Assembly (NCBI GenBank): GCA_944407095.1
Contig: OX097180.1
Location: forward strand, 868,001-932,000
DNA length: 64,000 nt
Direction of reading: 5' to 3'
From: Candidatus Enterousia intestinigallinarum
Lineage (GTDB): Bacteria; Pseudomonadota; Alphaproteobacteria; Rs-D84
The notes beneath the pieces are model-generated. The model saw only the letters and a list, made by a program, of their open reading frames with translations, ran no database searches and had not been told where the DNA came from. This document shows positions 8,572 through 17,963 of the stretch, one piece after another (position 1 is the first letter of the stretch; each line of letters begins with the position of its first letter). Made by a program: the position numbers and the translations under genes.

Positions 8572-9333
8572 ATGTTGGCGTCTGTTTACGCACCAAAAGA
8601 TTTTAAGCGTCTGCGTGTTGTTGGTGATTTGGTTGCGCGCTGTTTTGATTTTATTACGCCGTATATTCGTGCGGGCATTTCCACCGGTGAAATAGACCGT
8701 CTGGTTGCCGGATTTTTGCGTGAAAACGGCGCGCGTTCGTCCGATTTGGGGTACCAGGGGTATCCTAAAAGTATTTGTACGTCCGTCAATGATGTTATTG
8801 TGCACGGAATCCCCAGTGATGATGTGATTTTGCGCGACGGCGACATTGTAAACGTTGACCTGACGGCTGAATACAAGGGATTTCACGGTGATGCGTCGCG
8901 TATGTTTATGATTGGAAACGTCGCGCCACGTGCGCGTGAATTGGTTCAAACGTGCCAGGATGCTCTGAACGCGGCGATTGCCGTATGTGGGCCGGGTGTG
9001 CCGCTGTCCGAAATCGGCAAAACTATCGAGGCCGTTGTTACCCCGCACGGTTTTTCGATTTCGCGCGACTTTGTCGGTCACGGCATAGGCAAGGTTATGC
9101 ACGACGACCCACAAATATTTCATTTCTATGACAAAATGTGGGATCGGGTTAAAATGGTTCCGGGTCTTGTATTTACGATTGAACCGATGATAAATACCGG
9201 CCGGCCCGAATGTAAAATTGATGCGGACGGTTGGACGGCGCGTACCGTTGACGGCGGGCTGTCCGCGCAATGGGAACACACCCTGGGGATTACCGAAGAC
9301 GGGGTTATCATATTTACTGAAAAAATGGTGTAA
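8572..9333 (+). CDS. map: Methionine aminopeptidase
   Basis: This type I enzyme removes the initiator methionine from nascent proteins. The five metal ligands are visible in NVDLTAEYKGFHGDAS (two Asp), VGHGIGKVMHDDP (His), FTIEPMI (Glu) and WEHTLGIT (Glu). The length of 253 residues is normal and there is no N-terminal zinc-finger extension. GGGGAAA lies upstream of the ATG. It is the third gene of the lptE operon. Confidence 0.95.
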   Translation: MLASVYAPKDFKRLRVVGDLVARCFDFITPYIRAGISTGEIDRLVAGFLRENGARSSDLGYQGYPKSICTSVNDVIVHGIPSDDVILRDGDIVNVDLTAEYKGFHGDASRMFMIGNVAPRARELVQTCQDALNAAIAVCGPGVPLSEIGKTIEAVVTPHGFSISRDFVGHGIGKVMHDDPQIFHFYDKMWDRVKMVPGLVFTIEPMINTGRPECKIDADGWTARTVDGGLSAQWEHTLGITEDGVIIFTEKMV

Positions 9334-9339
9334 TGCACC

Positions 9340-10026
9340 GTGAAACCAGACGACAAGGATTTGAATTTTCACACTGGACATCGTGAACGTATGCGCCGGA
9401 AATTCTTGGACGACAAACTGGCGGATTACGAATTATTGGAATTGCTGTTGGGATATGCAATACCACGGCGTGATGTGCGGCCGTTGGCGCGTGGTCTGGT
9501 GGAAAAGTTTGGTGGCGTGTATCCGGTTTTAACCGCGCCATTGGACAGATTGATTGAATTTCCCGGAATGGGGCGAAACACAGCAATTTTTATCAAGGCA
9601 ATTCATAAAATTATGATTGCCGGATATAGGTCGGAATTAGGTTCGCGCCCGATTTTTCGTGATGACCGTGCGCTGGCAAATTATTGCCTGTTAAAACTGT
9701 CCGGCAAGGATAAAGAAGAAGTACACGTTTTGTACCTGGACGATAAAATGTGTTTGCTTTCAGACGATTTGCACAGTGTTGGAACCGTCGACTGGGCAAC
9801 CACATATCCGCGTGAAATATTAAAGCGAGCATTGGAACTGAACGCGCGTTCCGTTGTTCTGATGCATAATCATCCGACACCAAATACGTCTTTTTCAGTC
9901 GAAGACATAGAAATCACCGAACAGATAAAGAATCTGTTGGCACCGGTAAATATCGGCGTGTATGACCACTATGTCGTGTCTGGTGGAATTGTTTATTCAG
10001 CGCGCAATATGTTTTTGTTAAAATAG
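9340..10026 (+). CDS. radC: RadC/JAB-domain protein
   Basis: This 228-residue RadC family protein has an N-terminal helix-hairpin-helix region (LIEFPGMGRNTAIFI near residue 72). The JAMM metalloprotease-like domain follows, with motif HNHPTPNTSFSVED. The cellular role of RadC is unsettled; it is linked to DNA recombination and mobile elements. Translation probably begins at GTG, seven bases after map ends. The 3' end overlaps the convergent gene by nine bases. Confidence 0.88.
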   Translation: MKPDDKDLNFHTGHRERMRRKFLDDKLADYELLELLLGYAIPRRDVRPLARGLVEKFGGVYPVLTAPLDRLIEFPGMGRNTAIFIKAIHKIMIAGYRSELGSRPIFRDDRALANYCLLKLSGKDKEEVHVLYLDDKMCLLSDDLHSVGTVDWATTYPREILKRALELNARSVVLMHNHPTPNTSFSVEDIEITEQIKNLLAPVNIGVYDHYVVSGGIVYSARNMFLLK

Positions 10027-10650
10027 GTCTGTAACATCACAAATGATTTTCAGTGGTGTTGATTCTATTTCGACCAGTTGCCCGTTATTAAACGCATATA
10101 CCGTGCGCGTCGCCATTGTCGGCGTATCCCAGGATGTATCCCAATCGCGCGATATTTTTATCGCGCGAAATTCCGGTCGAAAAACAAATTGCAATTTTTG
10201 CAGGGCGCATTCCGCCCCTTCGACCGTGCGAAATCCACTTGGGGTTATATCGACAAATTCACCGTCCCGGTTTAGTTCTATTTTATATTGATAATATGCG
10301 TGCGACGTGCCGTTTTCATTGCGTGTGCGGGTGATTCTGTCACGACGACCGTCACCGTCAACATCGCGGTCAAATATGTCGCGTGCGGCAACGCCTGCGC
10401 CAAATTCATCCAACTGATATTGTTCGGAAAAATCAGGATTGGTCAATCCGTCGGTAAATTCACCGGATGCGGTAACACCAGTTGTGATTTGTGACGTGGC
10501 CGGCATTGTCGGTGATTTAACACCACCAACGCGTCCGACGTTTGGTAATGGCCCGCCAGCCAGTATATATATCAGCACCGCGATTATTACAAACATAACA
10601 ATCAACATAATATTCAGTGCGATATTTCCGGATTGGTTTCTGTTTCGCAT
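10018..10650 (-). CDS. Membrane-anchored protein with a calcium-loop-like motif
   Basis: This 210-residue protein has one N-terminal membrane segment (residues about 12-32) and an extracytoplasmic domain. Residues DRDVDGDGRRD resemble the calcium-binding loops of EF-hand or VCBS/FG-GAP repeats. Two cysteines late in the sequence could pair. I do not recognise a family. The start at 10650 has GGGGGAT at good spacing; an upstream ATG at 10662 overlaps the stop of the previous gene. It is translationally coupled to the gene at 10662-11732, so the two products probably act together in the envelope. Confidence 0.65.
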   Translation of the reverse strand: MRNRNQSGNIALNIMLIVMFVIIAVLIYILAGGPLPNVGRVGGVKSPTMPATSQITTGVTASGEFTDGLTNPDFSEQYQLDEFGAGVAARDIFDRDVDGDGRRDRITRTRNENGTSHAYYQYKIELNRDGEFVDITPSGFRTVEGAECALQKLQFVFRPEFRAIKISRDWDTSWDTPTMATRTVYAFNNGQLVEIESTPLKIICDVTDLF

Positions 10651-10661
10651 AATATCCCCCA

Positions 10662-11732
10662 TCAGTTTTCAACAACGCGGCCGACCTGCCAGCCCTCAAT
10701 TTGTCTTATTGCGCCGACAACGCGCGCCAGTTCCGCATCGTTCAATTCACTCATACGGCGATTTATTGACAGTCCGGTCAGTTCCTGGATACGTCTGTGG
10801 TATGCGGCGGTATTGTTTTCAGACGGCGGGGCGTATCGACTGATTGCGCCCGCAACGGTCAGGCGGTTATAACTGTCACTGCGCAATAATTGACCGATTG
10901 CACGCATACCAGTTTCTTCATCAGGGAATACGGCGAATCCGCCGGCTTCGCCAATGGCACCGACGCGCCGTGCAAATTCGCTGTATCTGATATTGCCAGG
11001 GTTGTTATTGCGCCACGCGCGTGATCCGCCGGTATGCCGGTATTGCGTACCGTCGGCATTTGTGTACACAACATCACGCGCGGCGGCGGTGGCACGTGCA
11101 GGGCGACGCGCGGATGTGCGTGCCGGCCGGGTTCGCGAAGCGGCGGGTGTGCTGCCGGCGGATTCGCCAATTTCACGTGGTGTGCCGTCACCCGGTGTGC
11201 GTATGGTGTTTGTGTCGCCACTGACCGTTACGTCGTTTAATTTCGGTGCCACACTTGGCGCTGCCAGTGGGGCATCGGCGTATGTCGCATCGCGCATTGC
11301 ACCAGAATCGTATATATCAATGTTTTCATACAGACGAAATTCTTCATACTTGGACAGTTCCAGGTTTTGTGCGTCCAGAACAGTATTTAATTCATCGATT
11401 GATACGCGTATTGTTCGGCATCCGCGCGCAAACAGGTCGTCACCCCAAATCATATTTACAATCGGCACCGCCGCGGACAGCGTTCCAAACATAATCAGCA
11501 GATTACGCAGATTGGTAAAAATATCGTTTTTTGCACCGCGTATCATCGATATGGCCCAGCCAAACAGCAACAGGCCCGTTATGCACACTATTACAATCCA
11601 GGCATATTCGATAAACGTTTCAAAACTGCGCAGGATACACGATGGATCTTCAAGATATAAATAAGTCCCGTCGGCCCCCAGAATATGGAATCCGGAATTT
11701 TGCAACAATCTAAGAATTGTGTCTGTATTCAT
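10662..11732 (-). CDS. Two-TM protein with C-terminal peptidoglycan-hydrolase-like domain
   Basis: The 356-residue chain has two membrane segments near residues 39-60 and 74-95, a proline/alanine/arginine-rich linker (about 160-220), and a C-terminal domain beginning near 225. That domain contains RAWRNNNPGNIRYSEFA, FAVFPDEETGMRAI and a YAPPSEN motif. I know this domain from phage virion-associated structural/lytic proteins. A paralogous domain lies at 13413-14144. With VirB7-, VirB8- and VirB11-like genes elsewhere in the window, it could be a cell-wall-opening factor of a type IV secretion system, but that is inference. Confidence 0.6.
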   Translation of the reverse strand: MNTDTILRLLQNSGFHILGADGTYLYLEDPSCILRSFETFIEYAWIVIVCITGLLLFGWAISMIRGAKNDIFTNLRNLLIMFGTLSAAVPIVNMIWGDDLFARGCRTIRVSIDELNTVLDAQNLELSKYEEFRLYENIDIYDSGAMRDATYADAPLAAPSVAPKLNDVTVSGDTNTIRTPGDGTPREIGESAGSTPAASRTRPARTSARRPARATAAARDVVYTNADGTQYRHTGGSRAWRNNNPGNIRYSEFARRVGAIGEAGGFAVFPDEETGMRAIGQLLRSDSYNRLTVAGAISRYAPPSENNTAAYHRRIQELTGLSINRRMSELNDAELARVVGAIRQIEGWQVGRVVEN

Positions 11733-11751
11733 CAGGACTCATATATTAAAC

Positions 11752-12825
11752 CTATTTTTTGGATGCGGCGTTTGTAAAGAAACCGGGAATAGTAAAATCA
11801 TCATCATTTGCCGCAATGCCGGCCCAGCCGAACAGGTCGCCCATCAGGCCAGAATCTTCACGTTTTGCCTTTTTGAACGGCAAAATGTTTTTCAGTTTTC
11901 CGATTTTGCTGTGTGCGGCGTTTTTTTGCGGTGTCGGGATTTTGTCCTGGTTTTCGGCAAATTCCGCCGCCAGTTGTTCCAATGTTGCATCTGTTGTGTC
12001 CGATGCATCCGCGATTGCGTCGGTTAAATCGTCAACGTTATCGGAAACGGCGTCGGTTGTATCGGCGACCTCTTCGACAATATCTTCACGCAGGGGCGTC
12101 ATACTTTCCAATAACTGTTCCAATGTTTTTTCAATCGGGGCGTCTGGGGCATCATCGGTAATCATATCGGCAATCGCCGCGTGTTGTGCCGCGGTGTCCG
12201 TGTCAACCGGCGCATCGACTGGTGCGTCCACCCCAATGTCAATGTCGGCAACAGTATCAACGATATCATCGTCGGTCGCGTCAACATCAACCACGTCATT
12301 ATCATTGTTGTCGGAATTATCAGATACGGGTGCGTCGGTATTTTTTTGCGATGCTAATACAGACAATATAGGAATTATTTTTTCGTTTTCATTTGTTGCT
12401 GGCGCGTCCGTGGTTTCCGTGGATTGTGATGTGGCGGCAACCTTGCGCGTGCGGGGTTTGCGTGTGGTGGATTTCTTTTCTGGTGTGACAACGGCCGCGT
12501 CTTCGGCGATAATTTCTGTGTCTGCCTGGATTACTTCTTCGACAACCGGGGCGGTTATTTCCGCCGTGTCCGGCACCACAGCTGGTTCCACGTCATCAAT
12601 AATAACAGGTTCATCGATTGTATCATTGGTTATAACCGGTTCAGTTTCGGCAACCGCAGATGCAGGTTGTTGTTCCACAAATGCATCATCATTATCAACC
12701 GGAACGCCGAACATAATCGTATCACGTCCCAAGCCCAATGTGGTTCGCACCTCTTCAAAAGCGGCACGAATATCGGCCATATCAAATACTTCATTACCAG
12801 AAATGTAAATGATTTTTGTCTTCAT
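11752..12825 (-). CDS. Acidic, largely disordered protein of unknown function
   Basis: This 357-residue protein has a conserved-looking N-terminus (MKTKIIYISG then DMADIRAAFEEVRTTLG). A long Asp/Ala/Val/Thr-rich low-complexity region (about 60-300) has a basic patch TTRKPRTRK. The C-terminus ends in GDLFGWAGIAANDDDFTIPGFF. There is no signal peptide. The start at 12825 has GGGGGA nine bases upstream. It is divergent from the coiled-coil/zapA pair. Acidic linkers with conserved ends suggest a scaffold or adaptor, perhaps in division, but nothing proves it. Confidence 0.6.
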   Translation of the reverse strand: MKTKIIYISGNEVFDMADIRAAFEEVRTTLGLGRDTIMFGVPVDNDDAFVEQQPASAVAETEPVITNDTIDEPVIIDDVEPAVVPDTAEITAPVVEEVIQADTEIIAEDAAVVTPEKKSTTRKPRTRKVAATSQSTETTDAPATNENEKIIPILSVLASQKNTDAPVSDNSDNNDNDVVDVDATDDDIVDTVADIDIGVDAPVDAPVDTDTAAQHAAIADMITDDAPDAPIEKTLEQLLESMTPLREDIVEEVADTTDAVSDNVDDLTDAIADASDTTDATLEQLAAEFAENQDKIPTPQKNAAHSKIGKLKNILPFKKAKREDSGLMGDLFGWAGIAANDDDFTIPGFFTNAASKK

Positions 12826-12907
12826 CAAAACAAATCCCCCGCTAGATGCGAACAGTATATCACATTTTGCTGTTGAACGCATCTAAAAAATATCTTAAAC
12901 TGAAAAT

Positions 12908-13117
12908 ATGTCCGATATAAAACAACAGATTTTTCAAGAACTGGCCGCGGTCGAAGAAGCTGCCGCAAAATTGCACTCGGTTGCGGAAAATGCCGGGCGT
13001 CAAACGGATTTAGAGGTTGCAATTTTAACCGAACAGGTTAAAAATCTGCGCGATAAAAATGCGCGTGCGACCGATATGATAAACCAGACAATATCTATAC
13101 TAAAGAAATTGAAATGA
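12908..13117 (+). CDS. Short coiled-coil protein upstream of zapA
   Basis: This 69-residue, almost entirely helical protein has heptad pattern (QIFQELAAVEEAAAKL). Short proteins of this sort commonly precede zapA in alphaproteobacteria (DUF4164-like). Its last codons overlap the zapA start (ATGA), indicating coupled translation and a possible shared role in Z-ring assembly. Confidence 0.7.
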   Translation: MSDIKQQIFQELAAVEEAAAKLHSVAENAGRQTDLEVAILTEQVKNLRDKNARATDMINQTISILKKLK

Positions 13118-13389
13118 GTGTCGTATCAATACCTATTGTAAATAAAAATTATCCTATGGGGTGCGAAGACGGTCAGGAATCGCGCCTGATAGAGTTGGGA
13201 AAAATGGTTGATGCGCGCGCGCGTGAAATTTTGGATAAAATTGGTCCCCTGCCGGAAAGTGCGCTGTTGGCGACGCTATGCATTGTTCTTGCGGACGAGG
13301 TGCATAACCGTCCCACGCCAAGTGTAACCGATGCGGATTTACGTGAAATTTTGGCGCGAATCCGTGAAATAAAGAGTAAGTTGAATTAA
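13114..13389 (+). CDS. zapA: Cell division protein ZapA
   Basis: This 91-residue FtsZ-associated protein bundles FtsZ filaments. The N-terminal SIPIVNKNYPMGCEDGQE matches the ZapA beta-strand and first helix signature, including the 'ESRLIELGKMVD' helix; a helical C-terminus dimerises. It overlaps the upstream coiled-coil ORF by four bases and ends just before a strong terminator. Confidence 0.85.
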   Translation: MSVVSIPIVNKNYPMGCEDGQESRLIELGKMVDARAREILDKIGPLPESALLATLCIVLADEVHNRPTPSVTDADLREILARIREIKSKLN

Positions 13390-13416
13390 AAAAACGCGCT
13401 GATGCGCGTTTTTTAT
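13390..13416. terminator. Intrinsic terminator between convergent genes
   Basis: ACGCGC-TGAT-GCGCGT is flanked by A and T runs and serves zapA and the opposing gene. Confidence 0.8.
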
Positions 13417-14144
13417 ATACTTCTGTCCATTGATTTTCTTACCATTTGTGTCTTTGCCGCGGCGTATAAATCTATTGTATCCTGGGGCGGCATTTTTGTT
13501 GGAATAACAGTTTCCCTGCCGGTGCGCCAACCTTCGACAACCTTGATTGCGCGGGCAACGCGCATAATCTGATCTGGGGTCAAACTGGACAGTTTTACCG
13601 ATATGTCCAGACCGGTCAAGCGGCGCAATGTTGCCTTGTACCCGTCGGTGTCGTTTTCGTGGGGCGGGGCGTATTTGAAAATCGCCTGGGATATGGTCAG
13701 ATTTCTGTATCCATCCGATTGTAACAGCGCGCAAATCGCCCGCATACCGGTTTCTTCGTCTGGGAATACGGCAAATCCGCCAGCTTTGCCGATTGCGCCC
13801 TGGGCGGCGGTGAATTCGGAATAGCGCAGGCAGCCCGGATTGTTGTTTCGCCACGCGCGTGTACCGCCACTGCGACGGAACTGGTTTCCGTCGGCGCGCG
13901 TATATACAACATCGTATCTGTGGGCGACGGCGTCTATTATCTTGCTTGTATTTATATTAGCCGCGGCCAGAACGTATGTTGTGTCCGCGTGTGCAGTTTT
14001 ATTTGGCACTGGCTGGGTTGTTGCAGTACGTGTTTTGGCATCGTCTGGCAAAGTCCCACCGTCGGTTGAGCCCATTGTATGTGATATACCCAACATCATT
14101 GCCGCACTGGTCAAAAAGTACGGAATTGTGCGCTTAAAAGTCAT
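13413..14144 (-). CDS. Secreted protein with peptidoglycan-hydrolase-like domain
   Basis: This 243-residue protein has an N-terminal signal peptide (MTFKRTIPYFLTSAAMML). A domain starting near residue 80 parallels the C-terminal domain of the 10662-11732 product: RAWRNNNPGCLRYSEF, FAVFPDEETGMRAI and KYAPPHEN occur in the same order. Unlike that paralog it has no second membrane segment, so it is probably periplasmic. The start at 14144 follows GGGGGT. In-frame codons reach further upstream to 14369 but lack a ribosome site. Role inferred: local wall remodelling. Confidence 0.6.
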   Translation of the reverse strand: MTFKRTIPYFLTSAAMMLGISHTMGSTDGGTLPDDAKTRTATTQPVPNKTAHADTTYVLAAANINTSKIIDAVAHRYDVVYTRADGNQFRRSGGTRAWRNNNPGCLRYSEFTAAQGAIGKAGGFAVFPDEETGMRAICALLQSDGYRNLTISQAIFKYAPPHENDTDGYKATLRRLTGLDISVKLSSLTPDQIMRVARAIKVVEGWRTGRETVIPTKMPPQDTIDLYAAAKTQMVRKSMDRSI

Positions 14145-14479
14145 TTTAATACCCCCTTTGCAATCAAAGTGACAGACCGGCAATGCCGATATGACGTTAT
14201 TTTTCTGTTTTTGTTTTGATTGGTTCGTCGCCCAAACGCAATTTGGCAACGTACATTCAGACACCACATTATAATTCAGTAATGCCCCGACTTGTCCCTG
14301 TGGACAGCCCGCCCCATACGGGGAACCAAAGTTTGTATATACATATAAACTGAAAAAAATAAAATTCAAGTCAAAAATGACGAAAAAATAATTTTTTTAT
14401 ACAATATGATTTTACTAGTGCCTGGACAGCATTTTTTTCTGTTGTTATTTTTTTGCAAATGTTTTAATTTTACGGTGTT
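14145..14479. other. Intergenic region between divergent genes
   Basis: This 335-bp gap is AT-rich towards parC. It contains two adjacent short GC hairpins (GTCC-CTGT-GGAC near 14300 and CCCC-ATA-CGGGG near 14317) that would be in the leader of the minus-strand gene. No RNA family, repeat or convincing ORF was recognised. Confidence 0.4.
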
Positions 14480-16711
14480 ATGAGCAAGGAAGTTATCGAA
14501 AGAATAGATTCACAGCAACTGTCGGACGCACTGTCCGAACGCTATTTGTCATACGCGGTCAGTACGATTGTATCCCGCGCGTTGCCCGATGTTCGCGACG
14601 GGCTAAAGCCGGTGCACAGACGTATTTTGTATTCTATGTTGCGTCAAAAGTTATCGCCGTCGGCCGCGTTTCGCAAATGTGCAACGGTGGTTGGCGATGT
14701 GCTGGGGCATTACCACCCGCACGGTGATTCTTCGGTGTATGATGCTATGGTTCGTCTGGCTCAGGATTTTTCCGTACGCTATCCATTGATAGACGGCCAG
14801 GGCAACTTTGGTAATATCGATGGCGACCCCCAGGCGGCATATCGTTATACTGAATCAAAAATGACCGACGCCGCAATGCTGATTATGGAGGGTATTGACG
14901 AAGACAGCGTCGATATGATGCCAAACTTTGACGGTACGACGGTTGAACCGACGGTAATGCCGGGTGCGTTTCCAAACCTGTTGGCTAATGGGGGGATGGG
15001 AATCGCCGTTGGTATGGCGACAAATATTCCGACCCACAACGTGGCTGAGGTTTGCGATGCACTGAACCTGGTTGTTGATAATCCAGATGCCACAACGGCT
15101 CAGATTATGAAAAAACTGATCGGGCCGGATTTTCCGACGGGCGGTGTGCTGATTGATTCTTTTGATACGATTGTAAAAAATTATGATACTGGTCGTGGCG
15201 CATTCAGAATCCGTGCAAAATGGGAAATAGAAAAACTGGATCGTGGCGCCGAACAGGTGGTTATCACTGAAATCCCGTACGGTATTGTGAAATCTAAATT
15301 AGTTGAACAGATTGCCAATCTGATAGATGCGAAAAAGTTGCCATTGGTGGACGATATTAGTGATGAATCCACAACGGACGTTCGGATTGTTATCACGCCA
15401 AAGTCGCGTAATGTCCCGGCGGATAAAATGATGGCGCACCTGTTTGCAATGACGGATTTAGAATATAAATTCAATATGAATTTCAACGTCATTGATTCCC
15501 GTGGTGTGCCGCGTGTTATGGGAATTGGCGATGTTTTGCGTGAATTTATCGCGCATCAGAAAAATGTTTTGGTGCGTCGTACGAATTGGCGCCTGGGTAA
15601 TATTACACGCCGGTTGGAAATTCTGGGCGGTTTGTTGATAGTGTACTTGAATCTGGACAGGGTGATTGAAATCATCAGAAATGAAGACGACCCGAAATCC
15701 GTCCTGGTTGCGGAATTTAACCTGACCGATATCCAGGTAGAGGCAATATTAAACACTCGTCTGCGTTCATTGCGCAAACTGGAAGAAATGGAAATCCGTC
15801 GCGAAGACGCGGCATTATTGGCGGAACAAAAACAGTTACAAGAACTGTTGGCCAGTCCGGATGCGCAAAACGAACAGTTAAAGGCCTGGTTCACGGATAT
15901 AAAAAAGCGTTACGACAAAAAAACGACGCTTGGCCGTCGTCGTACACAGTGGATACCGCAAACCGCGGAAATTGTTGTCAACGCCGAAGAGTTTATTGAA
16001 AAAGAACCCGTGACGGTCGTGTTATCGACTATGGGTTGGATTCGTGCGGCTAAGGGACACCTGGATTTGAACAATTTGGATTTGAAGTTCAAGGAGGGCG
16101 ACGAACTGCAGTTCGCTTTCCACGCGCAGTCAACCGATAAAATCAACCTGTTTGCCAGTGGGGGCAAGATGTTCACCCTGGCGGCAAATGATTTGCCGTC
16201 GGCACGTGGTTTTGGTGAATCTGTGCGAATGATGGCGGACATCGGGGCCGATGAAAATATTGTTTCAGCGTTTGTACTGGACACGTCTGCAAAATATTTG
16301 CTGGTTGCGCGACACGGAACTGGGTTTATCGTGTCGGGTGAAAACTGCCTGGCCCAGACGCGTGGCGGAAAACAAGTTATGAACACCGATGAACGTAATC
16401 GTGCAATTATGTGTGTGCCGGTTACCGGTGATACGATCGCAATGTCCGGTTCTAATGACAAACTGTTGATATTCCCGACCGCCGAAATTCCTGAAATGAC
16501 CCGGGGCAAGGGGGTAATTTTGCAAAAATATAATGCCGAACGTACATATGTCCTGGACGTTATGTTCTTTAATGCGGCGGACGGTTTTGGTTGGACAACG
16601 GGTCGCGGCACAACAAAGTTGGACGATTGGGCACCGTGGACGGGACGTCGTGCGTCCCAGGGTCGAACCGTGCCGGTCGGATTCCCGCGCAGTGGAAAAT
16701 TTGGAAAATAG
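14480..16711 (+). CDS. parC: DNA topoisomerase IV subunit A
   Basis: ParC is the DNA-cleaving subunit that unlinks daughter chromosomes. The active-site Tyr123 lies in YRYTES. The quinolone-determining region reads [10 protein letters not shown], keeping serine (Ser84) and an acidic residue (Asp88) at the positions altered in resistant strains. The 743-residue length and a C-terminal region without a GyrA box point to ParC rather than GyrA. It is a stand-alone gene with an AT-rich upstream region. Confidence 0.92.
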   Translation: MSKEVIERIDSQQLSDALSERYLSYAVSTIVSRALPDVRDGLKPVHRRILYSMLRQKLSPSAAFRKCATVVGDVLGHYHPHGDSSVYDAMVRLAQDFSVRYPLIDGQGNFGNIDGDPQAAYRYTESKMTDAAMLIMEGIDEDSVDMMPNFDGTTVEPTVMPGAFPNLLANGGMGIAVGMATNIPTHNVAEVCDALNLVVDNPDATTAQIMKKLIGPDFPTGGVLIDSFDTIVKNYDTGRGAFRIRAKWEIEKLDRGAEQVVITEIPYGIVKSKLVEQIANLIDAKKLPLVDDISDESTTDVRIVITPKSRNVPADKMMAHLFAMTDLEYKFNMNFNVIDSRGVPRVMGIGDVLREFIAHQKNVLVRRTNWRLGNITRRLEILGGLLIVYLNLDRVIEIIRNEDDPKSVLVAEFNLTDIQVEAILNTRLRSLRKLEEMEIRREDAALLAEQKQLQELLASPDAQNEQLKAWFTDIKKRYDKKTTLGRRRTQWIPQTAEIVVNAEEFIEKEPVTVVLSTMGWIRAAKGHLDLNNLDLKFKEGDELQFAFHAQSTDKINLFASGGKMFTLAANDLPSARGFGESVRMMADIGADENIVSAFVLDTSAKYLLVARHGTGFIVSGENCLAQTRGGKQVMNTDERNRAIMCVPVTGDTIAMSGSNDKLLIFPTAEIPEMTRGKGVILQKYNAERTYVLDVMFFNAADGFGWTTGRGTTKLDDWAPWTGRRASQGRTVPVGFPRSGKFGK

Positions 16712-16776
16712 AATATAAAAATCCCCTTGTATAATATTGATAAAGTTTCTATCATAAAATCAAGAAAGGGGTGATA

Positions 16777-17937
16777 ATGAGAAAGTTTCCGTATTTCCTG
16801 GTTTGTATGGGCTTTATTGCGGCGTGCAGTGATGGTGGAACACCGTCCGGCGGATACGGCCGCCCTGGAATCCCCGGTGCGCGTCCATATGAAAATGCCG
16901 CCAAAACAAATAACAAGGTTGTCACAAATATGATTGTGACCAATGATGCCCAGGTTGCGGATAATATTTCATTTCAACTGCGCGGATATACCGGTACTGT
17001 AACCAGTGACCAGTATTTGGATATTGCAAACCTGGCAATACAAGTTGCGGATGGAACGGCGGACTTTGATTCCGCAAATGCGGATGTTTTGAATGCGGCA
17101 TTGTATGTTATTACGCCGGAATTGTTTAATGCCTGTGGCACGGCTGGTAATGTAGCAACCTGTGTTTCTGATTGGCGCGCGGATAATGCAACAATTATGA
17201 ATAATCGGTTAAAATATTTGCGTGAATGGGCCGAAAAAATAGATATTTCCAATGCCGAATTTTATTCCACGGCAAACACTAATTTGAAATTTACGGTTGA
17301 TGACGCCGGCAATATAAACGCAATTACCGTTGACGATACAACATATAACCGAATTGGAAATACAAATACGTTTGGCGTGGATAATGTGACCGCATTGGTT
17401 TATGATTCCGCGGCAACGGGCGATTTGAAATTGTCTTATTCCGATTTTGGCGTGTATCAGATAAAAAATGATAATACCTGGAAATCAATTCCGTTCGCTG
17501 GCGGATATGAATCCAGACGTATTGCGGACGCAACCGTTCAAACGTCAGTTGACAATAATTTAGAATTTTCTGGTGCGGCGGTCGGTACCGTTACAAATGC
17601 GGATAATAAAAATCTGGACATTCGTGATGACCGTGTGGCATTGACGTTCGACAAGACCAGTGGCACATCAACACTGACGGCGGATTTTGCGAACTGGTAT
17701 GACATTGCGGTAACAAAGCAAATGGGGGACACAACCGCAAATATAGATTTTTCAAACTATAGCGGTACGGATGAGTTTAGGTTGCCCGAAGATGTTGTGT
17801 CTGGGACGGCAAATATAAATATGGGCTACTATGGTGCGAACCCGTCATCTGGAATCCCGACCGAGGCCACGGGTACAATCGACTATGAAGCTGATAATGG
17901 AATACAAATGGACGTCGCATTTGGTGTAAAAAGATAG
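16777..17937 (+). CDS. TbpB-like surface lipoprotein, putative Slam substrate 1
   Basis: This 386-residue lipoprotein has signal peptide MRKFPYFLVCMGFIAAC with the lipid-anchored Cys17, then a Gly/Pro-rich tether. The C-terminal third has beta-barrel features seen in transferrin-binding-protein-B-like lipoproteins: LEFSGAAVGTV, repeated strands, and the closing pattern PTEATGTIDY then MDVAFGVKR. The gene after next encodes a Slam-like exporter, and the intervening gene is a paralog. That context suggests display on the outer face of the outer membrane. The ligand is unknown. AAGGGG precedes the chosen ATG. A weak promoter TTGTAT-17-TATCAT lies at 16727-16755. Confidence 0.75.
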   Translation: MRKFPYFLVCMGFIAACSDGGTPSGGYGRPGIPGARPYENAAKTNNKVVTNMIVTNDAQVADNISFQLRGYTGTVTSDQYLDIANLAIQVADGTADFDSANADVLNAALYVITPELFNACGTAGNVATCVSDWRADNATIMNNRLKYLREWAEKIDISNAEFYSTANTNLKFTVDDAGNINAITVDDTTYNRIGNTNTFGVDNVTALVYDSAATGDLKLSYSDFGVYQIKNDNTWKSIPFAGGYESRRIADATVQTSVDNNLEFSGAAVGTVTNADNKNLDIRDDRVALTFDKTSGTSTLTADFANWYDIAVTKQMGDTTANIDFSNYSGTDEFRLPEDVVSGTANINMGYYGANPSSGIPTEATGTIDYEADNGIQMDVAFGVKR

Positions 17938-17963
17938 TTTGGCAATCTACGGGGGTGTGTGGT

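Noticed and set aside
8509..9381. 290-codon minus-strand ORF opposite map
   Set aside because: It is antisense to map, which has all five metal ligands; the minus frame has no recognisable domain.
11759..12808. 349-codon plus-strand ORF rich in Ser/Ala/Val
   Set aside because: It is the complement of the acidic low-complexity gene at 11752-12825; the sense gene has the ribosome site and conserved ends.
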